A stretch of DNA of 64,000 nucleotides, from contig UCNE01000013.1 in the NCBI GenBank assembly GCA_900473685.1, positions 1 to 64,000 on the forward strand, read 5' to 3'. Position 1 is the stretch's first letter. Each line of letters starts with the position of its first letter. The notes under the pieces were generated by a model, which saw only the letters and a list, made by a program, of their open reading frames with translations, ran no database searches and was not told the origin of the DNA. This DNA is from Hyphomicrobiales bacterium (lineage in GTDB: Bacteria; Pseudomonadota; Alphaproteobacteria; Rhizobiales; Rhizobiaceae). This document shows positions 53,510-62,777 of this stretch, in pieces. The position numbers and the translations under genes were made by a program.

Positions 53510-54439
53510 TCACCCTGCCGCCAGAAGTTCGGCCTTGACGTCATCGAGGATCTTTCGGCCGTCGCCGCCTTCGATCCGGGCAATGTCATCCTGGTATTTC
53601 AGCAGCGTTCCCAGCGTATCCGAAATGGTTTCCGGATCGAGGGCCAGGCGGTCGAGTTCGGTCAGCGCCGTTGCCCAGTCGATGGTCTCGGCAACACCCG
53701 GGTTCTTGAACAGATCGATCGTTCGCAGCCGCTGGACATAACCGACGATTTCGCGCGACAGGCGCTCGTTGCAGCCCGGCACCTTGCGGCGGATGATCTC
53801 CAGCTCCTGCGCGGCCTTGGGATAATCGACCCAATGATAGAGACAGCGGCGCTTCAATGCGTCGTGTACTTCGCGGGTACGATTGGTGGTGATGATGACG
53901 ATTGGCGGCTCCTGCGCCCGGATCGTCCCAAGTTCCGGAATGGTTACCTGGAAATCGGAGAGCACCTCGAGCAGAAACGCCTCGAACGCTTCGTCAGTCC
54001 GGTCAAGCTCGTCGATCAGGAACACCGGCGCCTTGCCGACCTCGGCCGAGATGGCCTGCAGAACCGGCCGCCTGATCAGGTATTTCTCAGAAAAGATATT
54101 GCTTTCGATTTTTTGCCGATCAGCCGTTCCGGACGCCTCCGACAGCCGGATTTCCAGCATCTGCGCCGGATAGTTCCACTCGTAGACGGCCGAGGAAATA
54201 TCGAGGCCTTCATAACACTGAAGCCGGATCAATGGCCGGCCGAGCGCCTTTGCCAAGACCTTGGCGATCTCGGTCTTGCCGACCCCCGCTTCGCCCTCGA
54301 GAAACAAAGGGCGTTTCATTCGCAGCGACAGGAACAGCACGGTCGAAAGTGCGGTACCAGCGAGATAGTCGCCGGATTGCAGCATCTCCATCGTCTCGGC
54401 GATCGAGGCAGGCAATGCGCCATTCGCGTATGTCGTCAT
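53510..54439 (-). CDS. MoxR-family AAA+ ATPase, CoxD-like
   Basis: AAA+ chaperone-type ATPase of 309 residues. Walker A near residue 50 (LFLEGEAGVGKTEIAKVLA), LIRLQCYEGLDISSAVYEWNY typical of CoxD/MoxR, Walker B (APVFLIDELDRTDEAFEAFL), sensor 1 (IVIITTNRTREVHDALKRRC) and sensor 2 region are all present. With the VWA partner directly downstream it forms the pair that matures the active site of Mo-containing hydroxylases. ATG 54439 is preceded by GAGG; the upstream extension overlaps the flavin reductase end. Confidence 0.93.
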   Translation of the reverse strand: MTTYANGALPASIAETMEMLQSGDYLAGTALSTVLFLSLRMKRPLFLEGEAGVGKTEIAKVLAKALGRPLIRLQCYEGLDISSAVYEWNYPAQMLEIRLSEASGTADRQKIESNIFSEKYLIRRPVLQAISAEVGKAPVFLIDELDRTDEAFEAFLLEVLSDFQVTIPELGTIRAQEPPIVIITTNRTREVHDALKRRCLYHWVDYPKAAQELEIIRRKVPGCNERLSREIVGYVQRLRTIDLFKNPGVAETIDWATALTELDRLALDPETISDTLGTLLKYQDDIARIEGGDGRKILDDVKAELLAAG

Positions 54440-54464
54440 GTTTCCTCGCTCCCTTGGAGGAAAT

Positions 54465-54959
54465 CTATAACGTGCGGTAGTCCCGGTCCAGATAGACGAG
54501 TGCCGGTTTCTGCTGGCCGAGCGTAACGGCAACGACCTGGCCGAACAGCACGATATGGGTCGCTACCGTCTTGATATCGATCAACCGGCAATCGAATGCA
54601 GCAACGGCTTCGCCAAGGATCGGTGCGCCGGTCTTCAGTTCACCCCAGGTGCCGTGGGAAAACCGCTCTGACGGATCGACATGATTCTTGCCGGAAAAGA
54701 CGTGGGCGAGGTCCATCTGGTCCGCGCCGAGTAGATTAAGCCCAAAACTGCCGCTTTCGGCAAAGATGCCGTTGCGCGGATTGGCGCCGTTGAGGCAGAC
54801 GAGCAACGTCGCCGGATCGTCGGAGACCGAGCACGCGGCCGTGATCGTCACCCCGCGCCGCACGCCGTCATGGGCGGCCGTGACGATATGCACGTGACCG
54901 GCCAGCCGGCTCATGGCATCACGGTAGGTCAGCGGGTCCAGTTGGGTCTTGTCCAACAC
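54465..54959 (-). CDS. Flavin reductase family protein
   Basis: NAD(P)H:flavin oxidoreductase-like split-barrel protein of about 164 residues, expected to supply reduced FMN or FAD. Family signs are YRDAMSRLAGHVHIVTAAHD, GVTITAACSVSDDPATLLVCLN, GIFAESGSFGLNLL and the C-terminal PALVYLDRDYRTL. The start is uncertain: GTG 54959 has GGAG at 7 bases and gives the usual family length, while ATG 55043 would add 28 residues that look non-homologous. It stands 25 bases in front of the MoxR gene, so it probably heads the same operon. Confidence 0.85.
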   Translation of the reverse strand: MLDKTQLDPLTYRDAMSRLAGHVHIVTAAHDGVRRGVTITAACSVSDDPATLLVCLNGANPRNGIFAESGSFGLNLLGADQMDLAHVFSGKNHVDPSERFSHGTWGELKTGAPILGEAVAAFDCRLIDIKTVATHIVLFGQVVAVTLGQQKPALVYLDRDYRTL

Positions 54960-55142
54960 GGCAGTCTCCAGATCGATGTACGTTTCTAACACATAGACAT
55001 TGCAACGAAATATGAAACCCATCGTCGGGTTTTTCTTCGCCATTGACGGCAATTGCCATCCTCTGCGCGCAGGTTCCGATCTTTTCCTTTGACCCCTGCG
55101 GCCACATCTTTAAAACATGGGCATTCTCAACTGGATAAGCGC

Positions 55143-56231
55143 ATGTTTCGTTCGATTTTTGCCAGCCTTGTGATTGCCGGATCGGTGCAGGCCGCCCCCG
55201 CTTTGGCTGCCGGTTTGAAGATCGCCGTCGTCGCTCCTTCGGATGGGCCGTTTGCGCTGCTGGGGCAGCAGATGCTGGATGGCGCCCGCTTCCAGGCAGA
55301 GGATCGTGGCTCGGAAATCGTCGCTATCCCGGAAACCTGCGAACCGAAGGATGCGGAAAGCCTGACGAAGGCACTGCTGGCCAGCGGCGCCGAGGCGGCC
55401 ATCGGCTTCCTGTGTACGGAAAGCCTGGAAGCGGTGTTGCCGGCGCTGGCCGAAGCAGGCATTCCGGCACTGACCCTAAGCGTCCGCTCCGATATATTGA
55501 TGGAAGACGCGCTGAAAAAGAAATGGCCGTTCTTCCGGCTGGTACCGAGCGCCAAGGCCGAGGCGGCCAAGGTGACGGAGATCATTCTGTCGCGCTGGAA
55601 GAATGAGCCGCTGGCACTGATCGAGGACGGAACGATCCACGGGCGCGAACTGGTGGAAAGCGTGCGCGGCGCCCTCGCCGAAATCGGCCTGACCCCAACC
55701 TTCTCGGACACCTACCGCCCCGCCCAGGAACAGCAGGTCAGCCTTGTCCGCCGGCTTGCCAAGAGTGGCGCGACGCACGTATTCACCGGCGGCGATCGCG
55801 CCGATACGGCCATTATCGCTCGCGATGCCGCTTCCGAACAGGTTGCGCTGACGCTGATGGGCGGCGAAACGCTGGACGCGGCAAACCTGCCGGTTCCGCT
55901 GGCAAATGGCGTTCTGGCCGTGGCCCTGCCCGATTATGCCTCCCTGCCGGACGCCAAAGTTACCGTCGATGCCATGACGGCTGCAAAACTGCTTCCCGAG
56001 GGCTATGTCCTTCCGGCATTTGCAGCCGTCGCGCTGCTGGAGCAGGCAAAGGACCAGGCAGGCAAGGATGGCGGCCCGGTGCTGGATGCACTGGCCAAAG
56101 GCCCCTATCAGACCGTTCTCGGTCCTATCCGCTTCAACGCCACCCACGAACTGGCTGAAAATCCCTACCGCCTGCTGGAATGGCAGAACAACCGGTTCAT
56201 CGCCGCTCCGGCGGTTTCGGGAAGCCCGTGA
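55143..56231 (+). CDS. Periplasmic substrate-binding protein (type I fold)
   Basis: Exported binding protein of 362 residues with the Leu/Ile/Val-binding (type I periplasmic) fold. The signal peptide is FRSIFASLVIAGSVQAAPALA. The fold is seen in GLKIAVVAPSDGPFALLGQQMLDGARFQAED, GIPALTLSVRSDIL, FRLVPSAKAEAAKVTEII and VFTGGDRADTAIIA. No permease or ATPase genes are nearby, so it either serves a distant ABC system or acts as a sensor. Two disulfide-capable Cys (ETCEPKD, GFLCTES). GGATAAG precedes ATG 55143. Its TGA overlaps the start of the P1 peptidase gene by one base. Confidence 0.88.
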   Translation: MFRSIFASLVIAGSVQAAPALAAGLKIAVVAPSDGPFALLGQQMLDGARFQAEDRGSEIVAIPETCEPKDAESLTKALLASGAEAAIGFLCTESLEAVLPALAEAGIPALTLSVRSDILMEDALKKKWPFFRLVPSAKAEAAKVTEIILSRWKNEPLALIEDGTIHGRELVESVRGALAEIGLTPTFSDTYRPAQEQQVSLVRRLAKSGATHVFTGGDRADTAIIARDAASEQVALTLMGGETLDAANLPVPLANGVLAVALPDYASLPDAKVTVDAMTAAKLLPEGYVLPAFAAVALLEQAKDQAGKDGGPVLDALAKGPYQTVLGPIRFNATHELAENPYRLLEWQNNRFIAAPAVSGSP

Positions 56232-57235
56232 TGCGGACCGGCCCACGCAATGCGATCACCGATGTCGGCGGCCTCAAGGTCGGCAATGCCGAAGACCATC
56301 GGCTGAAATCCGGCGTCTCCGTCGTCGTCTGCGACCAGCCGGCCATTGCCGCAGTGCAGGTTCTGGGAGGTGCGCCGGGTACGCGGGAAACAGATCTGCT
56401 CGAACCGCACAATACGGTGCAGACCGTCGATGCCATCGTTCTGTCGGGTGGTTCGGCCTTCGGTCTTGACGCAGCCTCCGGCGCGCAGGCAGCGCTGCGC
56501 CAGATGGGCCGCGGCTTCCCGGTCGGCAACCTGCACATCCCGATCGTCCCTGCCGCGATCCTGTTTGACCTGATCAATGGCGGCGACAAGGATTGGGGGC
56601 TTTACCCGCCCTATCGCGAACTGGGCCATGCAGCAGTACTAGCGGCAGCACTGGAATTTTCCACAGGCACCGCAGGTGCCGGCACCGGTGCCTTAACCGC
56701 CACCTTCAAGGGCGGGCTCGGCACCGCCTCGATGATCCTCGACAACGGCATCACCGTCGGCGCACTGGTCGCCGTCAACGCACTGGGTTCTGCGACCATC
56801 GGAGGTACAAGACATTTCTGGGCGGCACCGTTCGAGGAGCACGCGGAATTCGGCGGCCTCGGCATGCCGCATCCGTTCCCCGAAGACGCCCGCGATCTTC
56901 GCATAAAATTCCGCGGCAAGCAGAGCGAAACCAAAAACACCACGATCGCCATCATCGCCACCGATGCGGTGCTGACCAAGGCCGAAGCCAAACGGCTGGC
57001 TATCGCTGCTCATGACGGTTTTTCCCGCGCGCTCTGGCCATCCCATACGCCGCTCGATGGCGATCTGGTATTTGCACTGGCGACCGGAACCAGTGGAAAA
57101 ACCGTGTCCGTGCAGGATTTCATCGATCTTGGCGCGGCAGCAGCATCCACCATGGCCCGCGCGATTGCACGCGGCGTCCACGACGCCACGGCTGCGGAAA
57201 ACGATCTGCTTCCCACATGGGGACAACAAGGATAG
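56231..57235 (+). CDS. P1 family N-terminal nucleophile peptidase (DmpA-like)
   Basis: A 334-residue Ntn-type hydrolase of peptidase family S58/P1, related to the D-/beta-aminopeptidases DmpA and BapA. Landmarks are NAITDVGGLKVGNA, VDAIVLSGGSAFGLDAASG, TGTAGAGTGALTATFKGGLGTAS, and KNTTIAIIATDAVLTKAEAKRLA. In this last stretch a Thr near residue 237-238 occupies the place of the autocatalytic nucleophile Ser of DmpA. Cytoplasmic by sequence. It is coupled to the binding-protein gene upstream and followed 82 bases later by rpe. Its natural substrate is unknown. Confidence 0.9.
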   Translation: MRTGPRNAITDVGGLKVGNAEDHRLKSGVSVVVCDQPAIAAVQVLGGAPGTRETDLLEPHNTVQTVDAIVLSGGSAFGLDAASGAQAALRQMGRGFPVGNLHIPIVPAAILFDLINGGDKDWGLYPPYRELGHAAVLAAALEFSTGTAGAGTGALTATFKGGLGTASMILDNGITVGALVAVNALGSATIGGTRHFWAAPFEEHAEFGGLGMPHPFPEDARDLRIKFRGKQSETKNTTIAIIATDAVLTKAEAKRLAIAAHDGFSRALWPSHTPLDGDLVFALATGTSGKTVSVQDFIDLGAAAASTMARAIARGVHDATAAENDLLPTWGQQG

Positions 57236-57316
57236 GCCTTTGCATGCCGGTGAAGCGGTAACATTGGTTGTTTGCCGCCAAAAGCGATGCTATTGCCCGC
57301 AAAACAGTTGGAGCCC

Positions 57317-58000
57317 ATGACCATGCCCCTGCCTATCCGCATTGCCCCCTCCATCCTCGCAGCCGATTATGCCAATCTCGGACAGGAAGTGCGCGACGTC
57401 GTTGCCGCCGGTGCCGACTGGATCCATCTCGACATCATGGATGGCCATTTCGTCCCGAACATCTCGTTCGGCCCGGACGTAATCAAGTCGCTGCGGCCGC
57501 ACACGAAAGCCTATTTCGACTGCCATCTGATGATCGCGCCGGCCGATCCCTATCTGGAAGCCTTTGCCAAGGCCGGCTGCGACAGCATCACCGTCCACGC
57601 AGAAGCCGGCCCACATCTCGACCGCTCTGTTCAGGCAATCAGGGCGCTCGGCAAGAAAGCCGGCGTCTCGATCAATCCGGCAACGCCGGAAAGCGTTCTC
57701 GACTACCTGCTCGACAAGATCGACCTCGTTCTGGTGATGACCGTCAATCCTGGCTTCGGTGGCCAAAAATTCATTCCTGCCATGGAAGAGAAGATCCGCC
57801 GTATCAAGACGATGATCGGCGACCGGCCGATCGACATCCAGGTCGATGGCGGCATCGCGCTGGATACGATAGCCCTTCCGGCCTCGGCCGGTGCCAATGT
57901 GTTCGTCGCCGGCTCAGCAATCTTCAGCAGCGGTCATGTTGACGCTTATCGCAAAACCATCGACACTCTGCGTAGCAACGCCGAGGGAGGCCGAAGGTGA
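57317..58000 (+). CDS. rpe: Ribulose-phosphate 3-epimerase
   Basis: Interconverts ribulose-5-phosphate and xylulose-5-phosphate in the pentose phosphate and Calvin cycles. 227 residues, a TIM barrel with [17 protein letters not shown], the metal and acid residues in [30 protein letters not shown] [35 protein letters not shown] and IQVDGGI. GGAG precedes ATG 57317. The last bases overlap the GTG of the DUF2259 gene (GTGA). Confidence 0.97.
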   Translation: MTMPLPIRIAPSILAADYANLGQEVRDVVAAGADWIHLDIMDGHFVPNISFGPDVIKSLRPHTKAYFDCHLMIAPADPYLEAFAKAGCDSITVHAEAGPHLDRSVQAIRALGKKAGVSINPATPESVLDYLLDKIDLVLVMTVNPGFGGQKFIPAMEEKIRRIKTMIGDRPIDIQVDGGIALDTIALPASAGANVFVAGSAIFSSGHVDAYRKTIDTLRSNAEGGRR

Positions 58001-58755
58001 GATTGTCAGGCGCGATCGCTGCATCACTGCTGGCTTCGGTGCTGTCTGCACTGGCCACGGTGCTATCAGCAACGGCCGCAAGCGCCGGCGATTTCGCCTC
58101 TTTCCAGCCGATCGGATTTTCGGCCGATGGCGGCGTCTTTGCCTTCGAGGAATACGGTGTTCAGGACGGCTCCGGCTTTCCCTATTCGAACATATTCTTC
58201 CTAGACACCCGCAAGGACACATTCCTTCCTGGCACGCCGATCCGGCTACGCATCGACGAAGACAATACCAGCCTTGCCAAGGTACGGGCACAAACGGCTG
58301 CAAAAGCCGCGCCGCTTGTCGAGAAATTCGATCTTGGCGCCAATCCCGGCTTGTTGGCGGCCTTCAATCCGATCACGGAAGTGGAAGGCGACGCCCATCG
58401 CCTGAGCTACCGGCAATATGCCGTCGATCCGCCGGTTGGCGGTGATTTCACATTGGCGCTGACGGAGATTCCCTTCGAACCATCCGCGCAGTGCAAGGAT
58501 GTCACGCCGCAGTCGATCGGGTTTCGCCTCGCCTTTCAAGCGGAGGACGGCAAACCATCGGACCGCGTCCTGCATACCGACACGGCTATTCCCGACAGCC
58601 GTAAGTGCCCCACGGGTTACCGCATCGGCGGCGTGATGGTCTATAATCCGCAAGAAGGCGAACCGGTCCATGTGGCCCTTGTCCAGGTCTTGAGCTACGG
58701 TTTCGAAGGACGCGACGGCCGCTGGATCGCCGTTCCGGTTGCGCCGGCGCCATGA
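57997..58755 (+). CDS. Secreted DUF2259 protein
   Basis: Exported protein of 252 residues of the alphaproteobacterial family DUF2259. The N-terminus is a long signal peptide ([19 protein letters not shown], cleavage likely after ASAGD or TAASA). The start of the mature region, [22 protein letters not shown], and the later [18 protein letters not shown], are typical. Two Cys (SAQCKDV and SRKCPTG) may form a disulfide. Function unknown. It begins on GTG with GGAGGCCGAAG upstream, overlapping rpe by four bases, and overlaps the next gene by four bases as well. Confidence 0.85.
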   Translation: MRLSGAIAASLLASVLSALATVLSATAASAGDFASFQPIGFSADGGVFAFEEYGVQDGSGFPYSNIFFLDTRKDTFLPGTPIRLRIDEDNTSLAKVRAQTAAKAAPLVEKFDLGANPGLLAAFNPITEVEGDAHRLSYRQYAVDPPVGGDFTLALTEIPFEPSAQCKDVTPQSIGFRLAFQAEDGKPSDRVLHTDTAIPDSRKCPTGYRIGGVMVYNPQEGEPVHVALVQVLSYGFEGRDGRWIAVPVAPAP

Positions 58756-59294
58756 TGTCACCGGACCCGGCAGAAACAGGTGGGACGGCCTGGCTGGCGC
58801 GGCGGATGCGCCATTCCCTGCCAGGCTTGCGTGAAACCCTGGCCGGTGCGCCGCTCTGGGGCCTCGTAATGGCGTTATCGGCCCTCTTGGCGCTCTACCT
58901 GCGCAACGGCGCCGAAACCTCGCATCTCAGCAGCATTCTGCTGCTGTTCTTTTCGGGCGGTCTGGTTGCTTGGCCATTCGCTCTGTTTCTTGGCCGTTTC
59001 GGCGCGATCGGCAGAGGCAGGGAAACCCGTTTTGCGGCATTCTTCCTGTGCCTGACGGTCTGCACCATCGCCGTCACGGCCATTCTCTTTGCCCTGGATT
59101 ACCGGATTTTCTACGCCCGCTGGCATGCGCCGTTCGGCACGGGCACCTGGGCCTACCAATTCACCTTCACCTCGGCCAGCGCCATCTATCAGTTCGTCGT
59201 CATGGGGATCCGCCTTTATCTGCCGCTCGGCTTTGCAGCGCTTGGCCTCGCCAGCCTGTGGCTTGCGGCGCGGATGCCCGAACAGCAACGTTGA
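58752..59294 (+). CDS. Hypothetical four-helix membrane protein
   Basis: A 180-residue predicted inner-membrane protein with four hydrophobic segments (WGLVMALSALLALYL, ILLLFFSGGLVAWPFALFLG, FFLCLTVCTIAVTAILFAL and FVVMGIRLYLPLGFAALGLASLWLAA). The loop between helices 3 and 4 is aromatic (DYRIFYARWHAPFGTGTWAYQF). I do not recognise a functional family. Overlap with DUF2259 by ATGA suggests that the two exported/membrane products act together. 62 bases before purB. Confidence 0.8.
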   Translation: MMSPDPAETGGTAWLARRMRHSLPGLRETLAGAPLWGLVMALSALLALYLRNGAETSHLSSILLLFFSGGLVAWPFALFLGRFGAIGRGRETRFAAFFLCLTVCTIAVTAILFALDYRIFYARWHAPFGTGTWAYQFTFTSASAIYQFVVMGIRLYLPLGFAALGLASLWLAARMPEQQR

Positions 59295-59356
59295 GATTAC
59301 CGTCTATCTTTGCTAGAGGCTCAGCCAACTCCCATTCTGACGAAAGCTGAAAGCCC

Positions 59357-60658
59357 ATGATCCCCCGTTACTCCCGGCCGGAAATGGTGGCCATCTGGTC
59401 GCCGGAAACCAAATTCCGCATCTGGTTCGAAATCGAGGCCTATGCCTGCGACGCACTGGCCGAACTCGGTGTCATTCCAAAAGAAGCCGCCAGGACGATC
59501 TGGGAAAAAGGTGGCGCTGCAACCTTCGACGTTGCACGCATCGATGAAATCGAAGCTGTCACCAAGCATGACGTCATCGCCTTCCTGACGCATCTGGCCG
59601 AATTCATCGGTCCCGACAGCCGCTTCGTCCACCAGGGCATGACCTCGTCCGACGTGCTCGACACGACGCTGAACATTCAGCTGGTACGCGCCGCCGACCT
59701 GCTGCTTGCCGATCTCGACCGGGTACTCAATGCACTGAAGACCCGCGCTTTCGAACACAAGGACACGGTCCGCATCGGCCGCAGCCACGGCATTCATGCC
59801 GAGCCGACCACGATGGGCCTGACCTTCGCCCGCTTCTATGCCGAGATGAAGCGCAACCGCGAGCGTCTGGTCGCTGCCCGCGCCGAAATCGCTACCGGCG
59901 CGATCTCCGGCGCCGTCGGTACATTTGCCAATATCGACCCGCATGTCGAAGAATATGTCTGCGAAAAGCTGGGCCTGGTTGCCGAGCCGATTTCCACGCA
60001 GGTCATCCCGCGCGACCGCCATGCCATGTTCTTCGCCACGCTCGGCGTCATCGCGTCGTCGATCGAAAACGTCGCCATCGAAATCCGCCACATGCAGCGC
60101 ACCGAAGTTCTGGAAGCGGAAGAGTTTTTCTCGCCCGGCCAGAAGGGCTCGTCGGCAATGCCGCACAAGCGCAATCCGGTGCTGACCGAAAACCTGACCG
60201 GCCTTGCCCGTCTGGTGCGCATGTCGGTTGTTCCGGCCATGGAAAACGTTGCTCTCTGGCATGAGCGCGACATCAGCCATTCAAGCGTCGAGCGCGCCAT
60301 TGGTCCGGATACGACGATCACCCTCGACTTTGCCCTCAACCGTCTGGCAGGCGTCGTCGAAAAGCTGGTGATCTACCCGGAAAACATGCTGAAGAACATG
60401 AACAAGTTCCGCGGCCTGGTGATGAGCCAGCGCGTGCTTCTGGCCCTGACCCAGGCTGGCGTATCGCGTGAAGACAGCTACCGCCTCGTCCAGCGCAATG
60501 CCATGAAGGTCTGGGAAAAGGGCGCTGATTTCCTTGAGGAACTTCTGGCCGACGCCGAGGTGCGCGCAGCGCTGCCGGAATCGGAAATCCGGGAAAAATT
60601 CGACCTCGGCTATCACACCAAGCATGTCGACACGATCTTCCGCCGCGTGTTCGGCTGA
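59357..60658 (+). CDS. purB: Adenylosuccinate lyase
   Basis: Cleaves SAICAR and adenylosuccinate in purine synthesis, releasing fumarate. 433 residues of the fumarase/aspartase superfamily. It starts IPRYSRPEMVAIWSPETKFRIWFEIEA, has the active-site His region GRSHGIHAEPTTMG, and the signature loop near residue 264 (GQKGSSAMPHKRNPVLTEN) with the catalytic Ser. The C-terminus LGYHTKHVDTIFRRVFG is the usual PurB ending. The gene is followed by a terminator-like hairpin; purC lies at the end of the window, giving a purine-synthesis neighbourhood. Confidence 0.97.
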   Translation: MIPRYSRPEMVAIWSPETKFRIWFEIEAYACDALAELGVIPKEAARTIWEKGGAATFDVARIDEIEAVTKHDVIAFLTHLAEFIGPDSRFVHQGMTSSDVLDTTLNIQLVRAADLLLADLDRVLNALKTRAFEHKDTVRIGRSHGIHAEPTTMGLTFARFYAEMKRNRERLVAARAEIATGAISGAVGTFANIDPHVEEYVCEKLGLVAEPISTQVIPRDRHAMFFATLGVIASSIENVAIEIRHMQRTEVLEAEEFFSPGQKGSSAMPHKRNPVLTENLTGLARLVRMSVVPAMENVALWHERDISHSSVERAIGPDTTITLDFALNRLAGVVEKLVIYPENMLKNMNKFRGLVMSQRVLLALTQAGVSREDSYRLVQRNAMKVWEKGADFLEELLADAEVRAALPESEIREKFDLGYHTKHVDTIFRRVFG

Positions 60659-60667
60659 TTGATCCCC

Positions 60668-60693
60668 GCGGAGAGCCACGGCTCTCCGCACTT
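60668..60693 (+). terminator. Terminator hairpin after purB
   Basis: GCGGAGAGCC (60668-60677) and GGCTCTCCGC (60680-60689) are perfect inverted repeats separated by two bases, followed by ACTTTCC. The stem is strong but the U-run is short. Confidence 0.65.
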
Positions 60694-60812
60694 TCCAGCT
60701 GAAATGCCCAATTTCGACCCAGTTCATTCAATTGCAGGTGAATTTCTCAAACCTTTTCTCAACCCTGCGTGGGAGACTGCGTGAGAATGAAGGCAGAGGA
60801 GATGGGTGGATC

Positions 60813-61118
60813 ATGGCGTACCAGCAGACAATCGAACGTAACGCCGTGCGCACGGTGACGAAATTTACCGGTGAAGTCACCTGCAAGGGCGGATCGAGCC
60901 GGGGGATCGTCAAGGACCTGTCGGCCGCCGGCATCTGCTTTCAGCTCTATTTCGATATCAATGCCAAGACCGGCCAGCAAGTATCGATCAAAAGCGACGA
61001 GTTCGGTCATTTGACCGGTGTCGTGCAATGGTATCGTGGCGACAAGATTGGCATCCGGCTCGACATGTCCTCCAATACCGCGGCGCAGATTTCGTCCTAT
61101 TTCAAATATTTCCGGTAG
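60813..61118 (+). CDS. PilZ-domain protein
   Basis: Single PilZ domain of 101 residues, a predicted cyclic di-GMP receptor. The ligand signature is present as RNAVR (RxxxR) near residue 9 and DLSAAGIC (D/NxSxxG) near residue 39, after GSSRGIVK. No attached output domain. AGGAGAT and GGTGGAT stand before ATG 60813, whereas the longer frame from 60732 has no ribosome site. It may read signals made by diguanylate cyclases such as the one at 36.7 kb, but there is no direct link in the sequence. Confidence 0.87.
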   Translation: MAYQQTIERNAVRTVTKFTGEVTCKGGSSRGIVKDLSAAGICFQLYFDINAKTGQQVSIKSDEFGHLTGVVQWYRGDKIGIRLDMSSNTAAQISSYFKYFR

Positions 61119-61190
61119 GTCCTGGGTATCGCGGCGAGTGACGCGCCGCCATGCAGGCGGCACGTCCGGAGATTGTCGACTCTCGCCGCG

Positions 61191-61997
61191 TTACTTGCCT
61201 TGCGGTACGGCAACCATCTTGCGGTAAAGATGCCACGTCGCATGCCCAAGGATCGGCATGATGACGGCAAGACCGACGAAAACCGGGATAGAGCCGATCA
61301 CCAGACCGGCAGCAACGATAAGGCCCCAGACGGCCACCGGAACCGGATTGGTAAGCGTGGCACGCACTGACGTCTCGATGGCAGCAACGGCACCGACATC
61401 CCGCTCAAGCAGCAGCGGAAATGACACCACCACAGTCGACAGCACGATCACCGCAAAGACGAAACCAACCGCATTGCCGACCAGGATCAAGGTCCAGCCC
61501 TGCTCGGTTGCAAAAATCTGATGTGACAATTCCGAAAGCGACGCCGCCGGCACATCACCGAACAACTGCGTGTAAAGCGACTGCGCCACCAGCAGCCAGA
61601 CGACAAACAGCACCAGTAGCATGAGGGCCACCCCAAGGATCGATGCTAGCGCCGGAGAGCGCCGCACGTCGAAGGCGTGCCGCCACGACGTGTCCATCCC
61701 GATCTCCCGGCGCCTGCTGATCTCGTAGAGGCCGATGGCCGCGACCGGGCCAAGCAGGGCAAAGCCCGAAGCCAGCGGATAGAGCAACGGCAGCATATTG
61801 ACCCCGGAACTCCAGGTCGCAAGTACCACCCCCGCGATCGGATAGATCAGGCAGAGAAAGACATAGTGGGACGGCTTTGCGTTAAAATCTTGCCAACCGA
61901 GACGCAGCGCATCGAACACGTCGGCAACACCGATCCGGCGAATGCCCGGATGCGCAAGTCCGGTGCCGGATCCTGCCATTACATGAAAGACTGTCAT
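61191..61997 (-). CDS. DUF2189-type integral membrane protein
   Basis: A 268-residue membrane protein with about six hydrophobic segments (YVFLCLIYPIAGVVLATW, LPLLYPLASGFALLGPVAAI, LGVALMLLVLFVVWLLVAQ, LVGNAVGFVFAVIVLSTVV, WGLIVAAGLVIGSIPVFVG among them). The N-terminal IRRIGVADVFDALRLGWQDF and GLYEISRRREIGMD fit family DUF2189, whose function is unknown. The C-terminal WHLYRKMVAV is also typical. ATG 61997 has AGGAGGAG upstream; the longer frame is not needed. Confidence 0.85.
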   Translation of the reverse strand: MTVFHVMAGSGTGLAHPGIRRIGVADVFDALRLGWQDFNAKPSHYVFLCLIYPIAGVVLATWSSGVNMLPLLYPLASGFALLGPVAAIGLYEISRRREIGMDTSWRHAFDVRRSPALASILGVALMLLVLFVVWLLVAQSLYTQLFGDVPAASLSELSHQIFATEQGWTLILVGNAVGFVFAVIVLSTVVVSFPLLLERDVGAVAAIETSVRATLTNPVPVAVWGLIVAAGLVIGSIPVFVGLAVIMPILGHATWHLYRKMVAVPQGK

Positions 61998-62222
61998 GAC
62001 CAATTCTCCTCCTGAAAACCGCGTGGTTACGTCATTCGAGAACAATCAATATTTTAAATTTCGAGGGGATTTTGGTATCCTTGACCGTAATCCGATGCTC
62101 TCGACACTGGCTCACTCGCTGCCACAGAGCGTCGTTACCGATCGCCCATGCAGCCATCATATACCAGATCTTCATTCCATACACTTGACTTCCGCTGTCA
62201 CCGACCTCAAATCGCCGTTATC

Positions 62223-62777
62223 ATGAAAGCATTAGAAGCAGATATCCTGATCATCCCCGGCTACACCAATTCCGGGCCGGACCATTGGCAAACCCGGTGG
62301 CAGAACAAGCTCGCCTCCGCCCGGCGCGTCGAGCAGGCCGAGTGGGCAAAACCGGTGCGCGAAGACTGGGTCAAACGCATGATCGACGATATCAACGCAT
62401 CGACCAAACCCGTCGTGCTTGTTGCGCACTCGCTGGGCGTGGCCACCGCACTTCACGCCCTGCCGCATATCGAAAAGAAGATTGCCGGCGCCTTCCTCGT
62501 TGCCCCGCCCGAAGTGACCAATCCAAAGATCCGCCCGAAACATCTGATGACGTTCGGCCCCTACCCGCGTGATCCGTTGCCGTTCCCGAGCCTTGTCGTG
62601 GCAAGCCGCAACGACCCGTTCGGCACCTACGAACATGCCGGTGATATGGCCAACGCCTGGGGTTCACTGCTGGTGGACGCTGGCGAATCCGGGCATATCA
62701 ACAGCGAATCCGGCCACGGCCCCTGGCCCGAGGGCACCATGGTCTTTGCCCAGTTCCTCAACCGGCTGCAGCCCTGA
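62223..62777 (+). CDS. RBBP9/YdeN-family alpha/beta hydrolase
   Basis: A 184-residue small serine hydrolase of the RBBP9/YdeN family. It shows ILIIPGYTNSGPDHWQTRW at the N-terminus, the nucleophile motif VLVAHSLGVATAL, the acid in VVASRNDPFGTYEHA and the catalytic His in GESGHINSESGHGPWPEG. No signal peptide, so cytoplasmic. Substrate unknown. ATG 62223 is taken because the conserved fold begins there, although its ribosome site is poor; the frame is open further upstream. Confidence 0.88.
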   Translation: MKALEADILIIPGYTNSGPDHWQTRWQNKLASARRVEQAEWAKPVREDWVKRMIDDINASTKPVVLVAHSLGVATALHALPHIEKKIAGAFLVAPPEVTNPKIRPKHLMTFGPYPRDPLPFPSLVVASRNDPFGTYEHAGDMANAWGSLLVDAGESGHINSESGHGPWPEGTMVFAQFLNRLQP

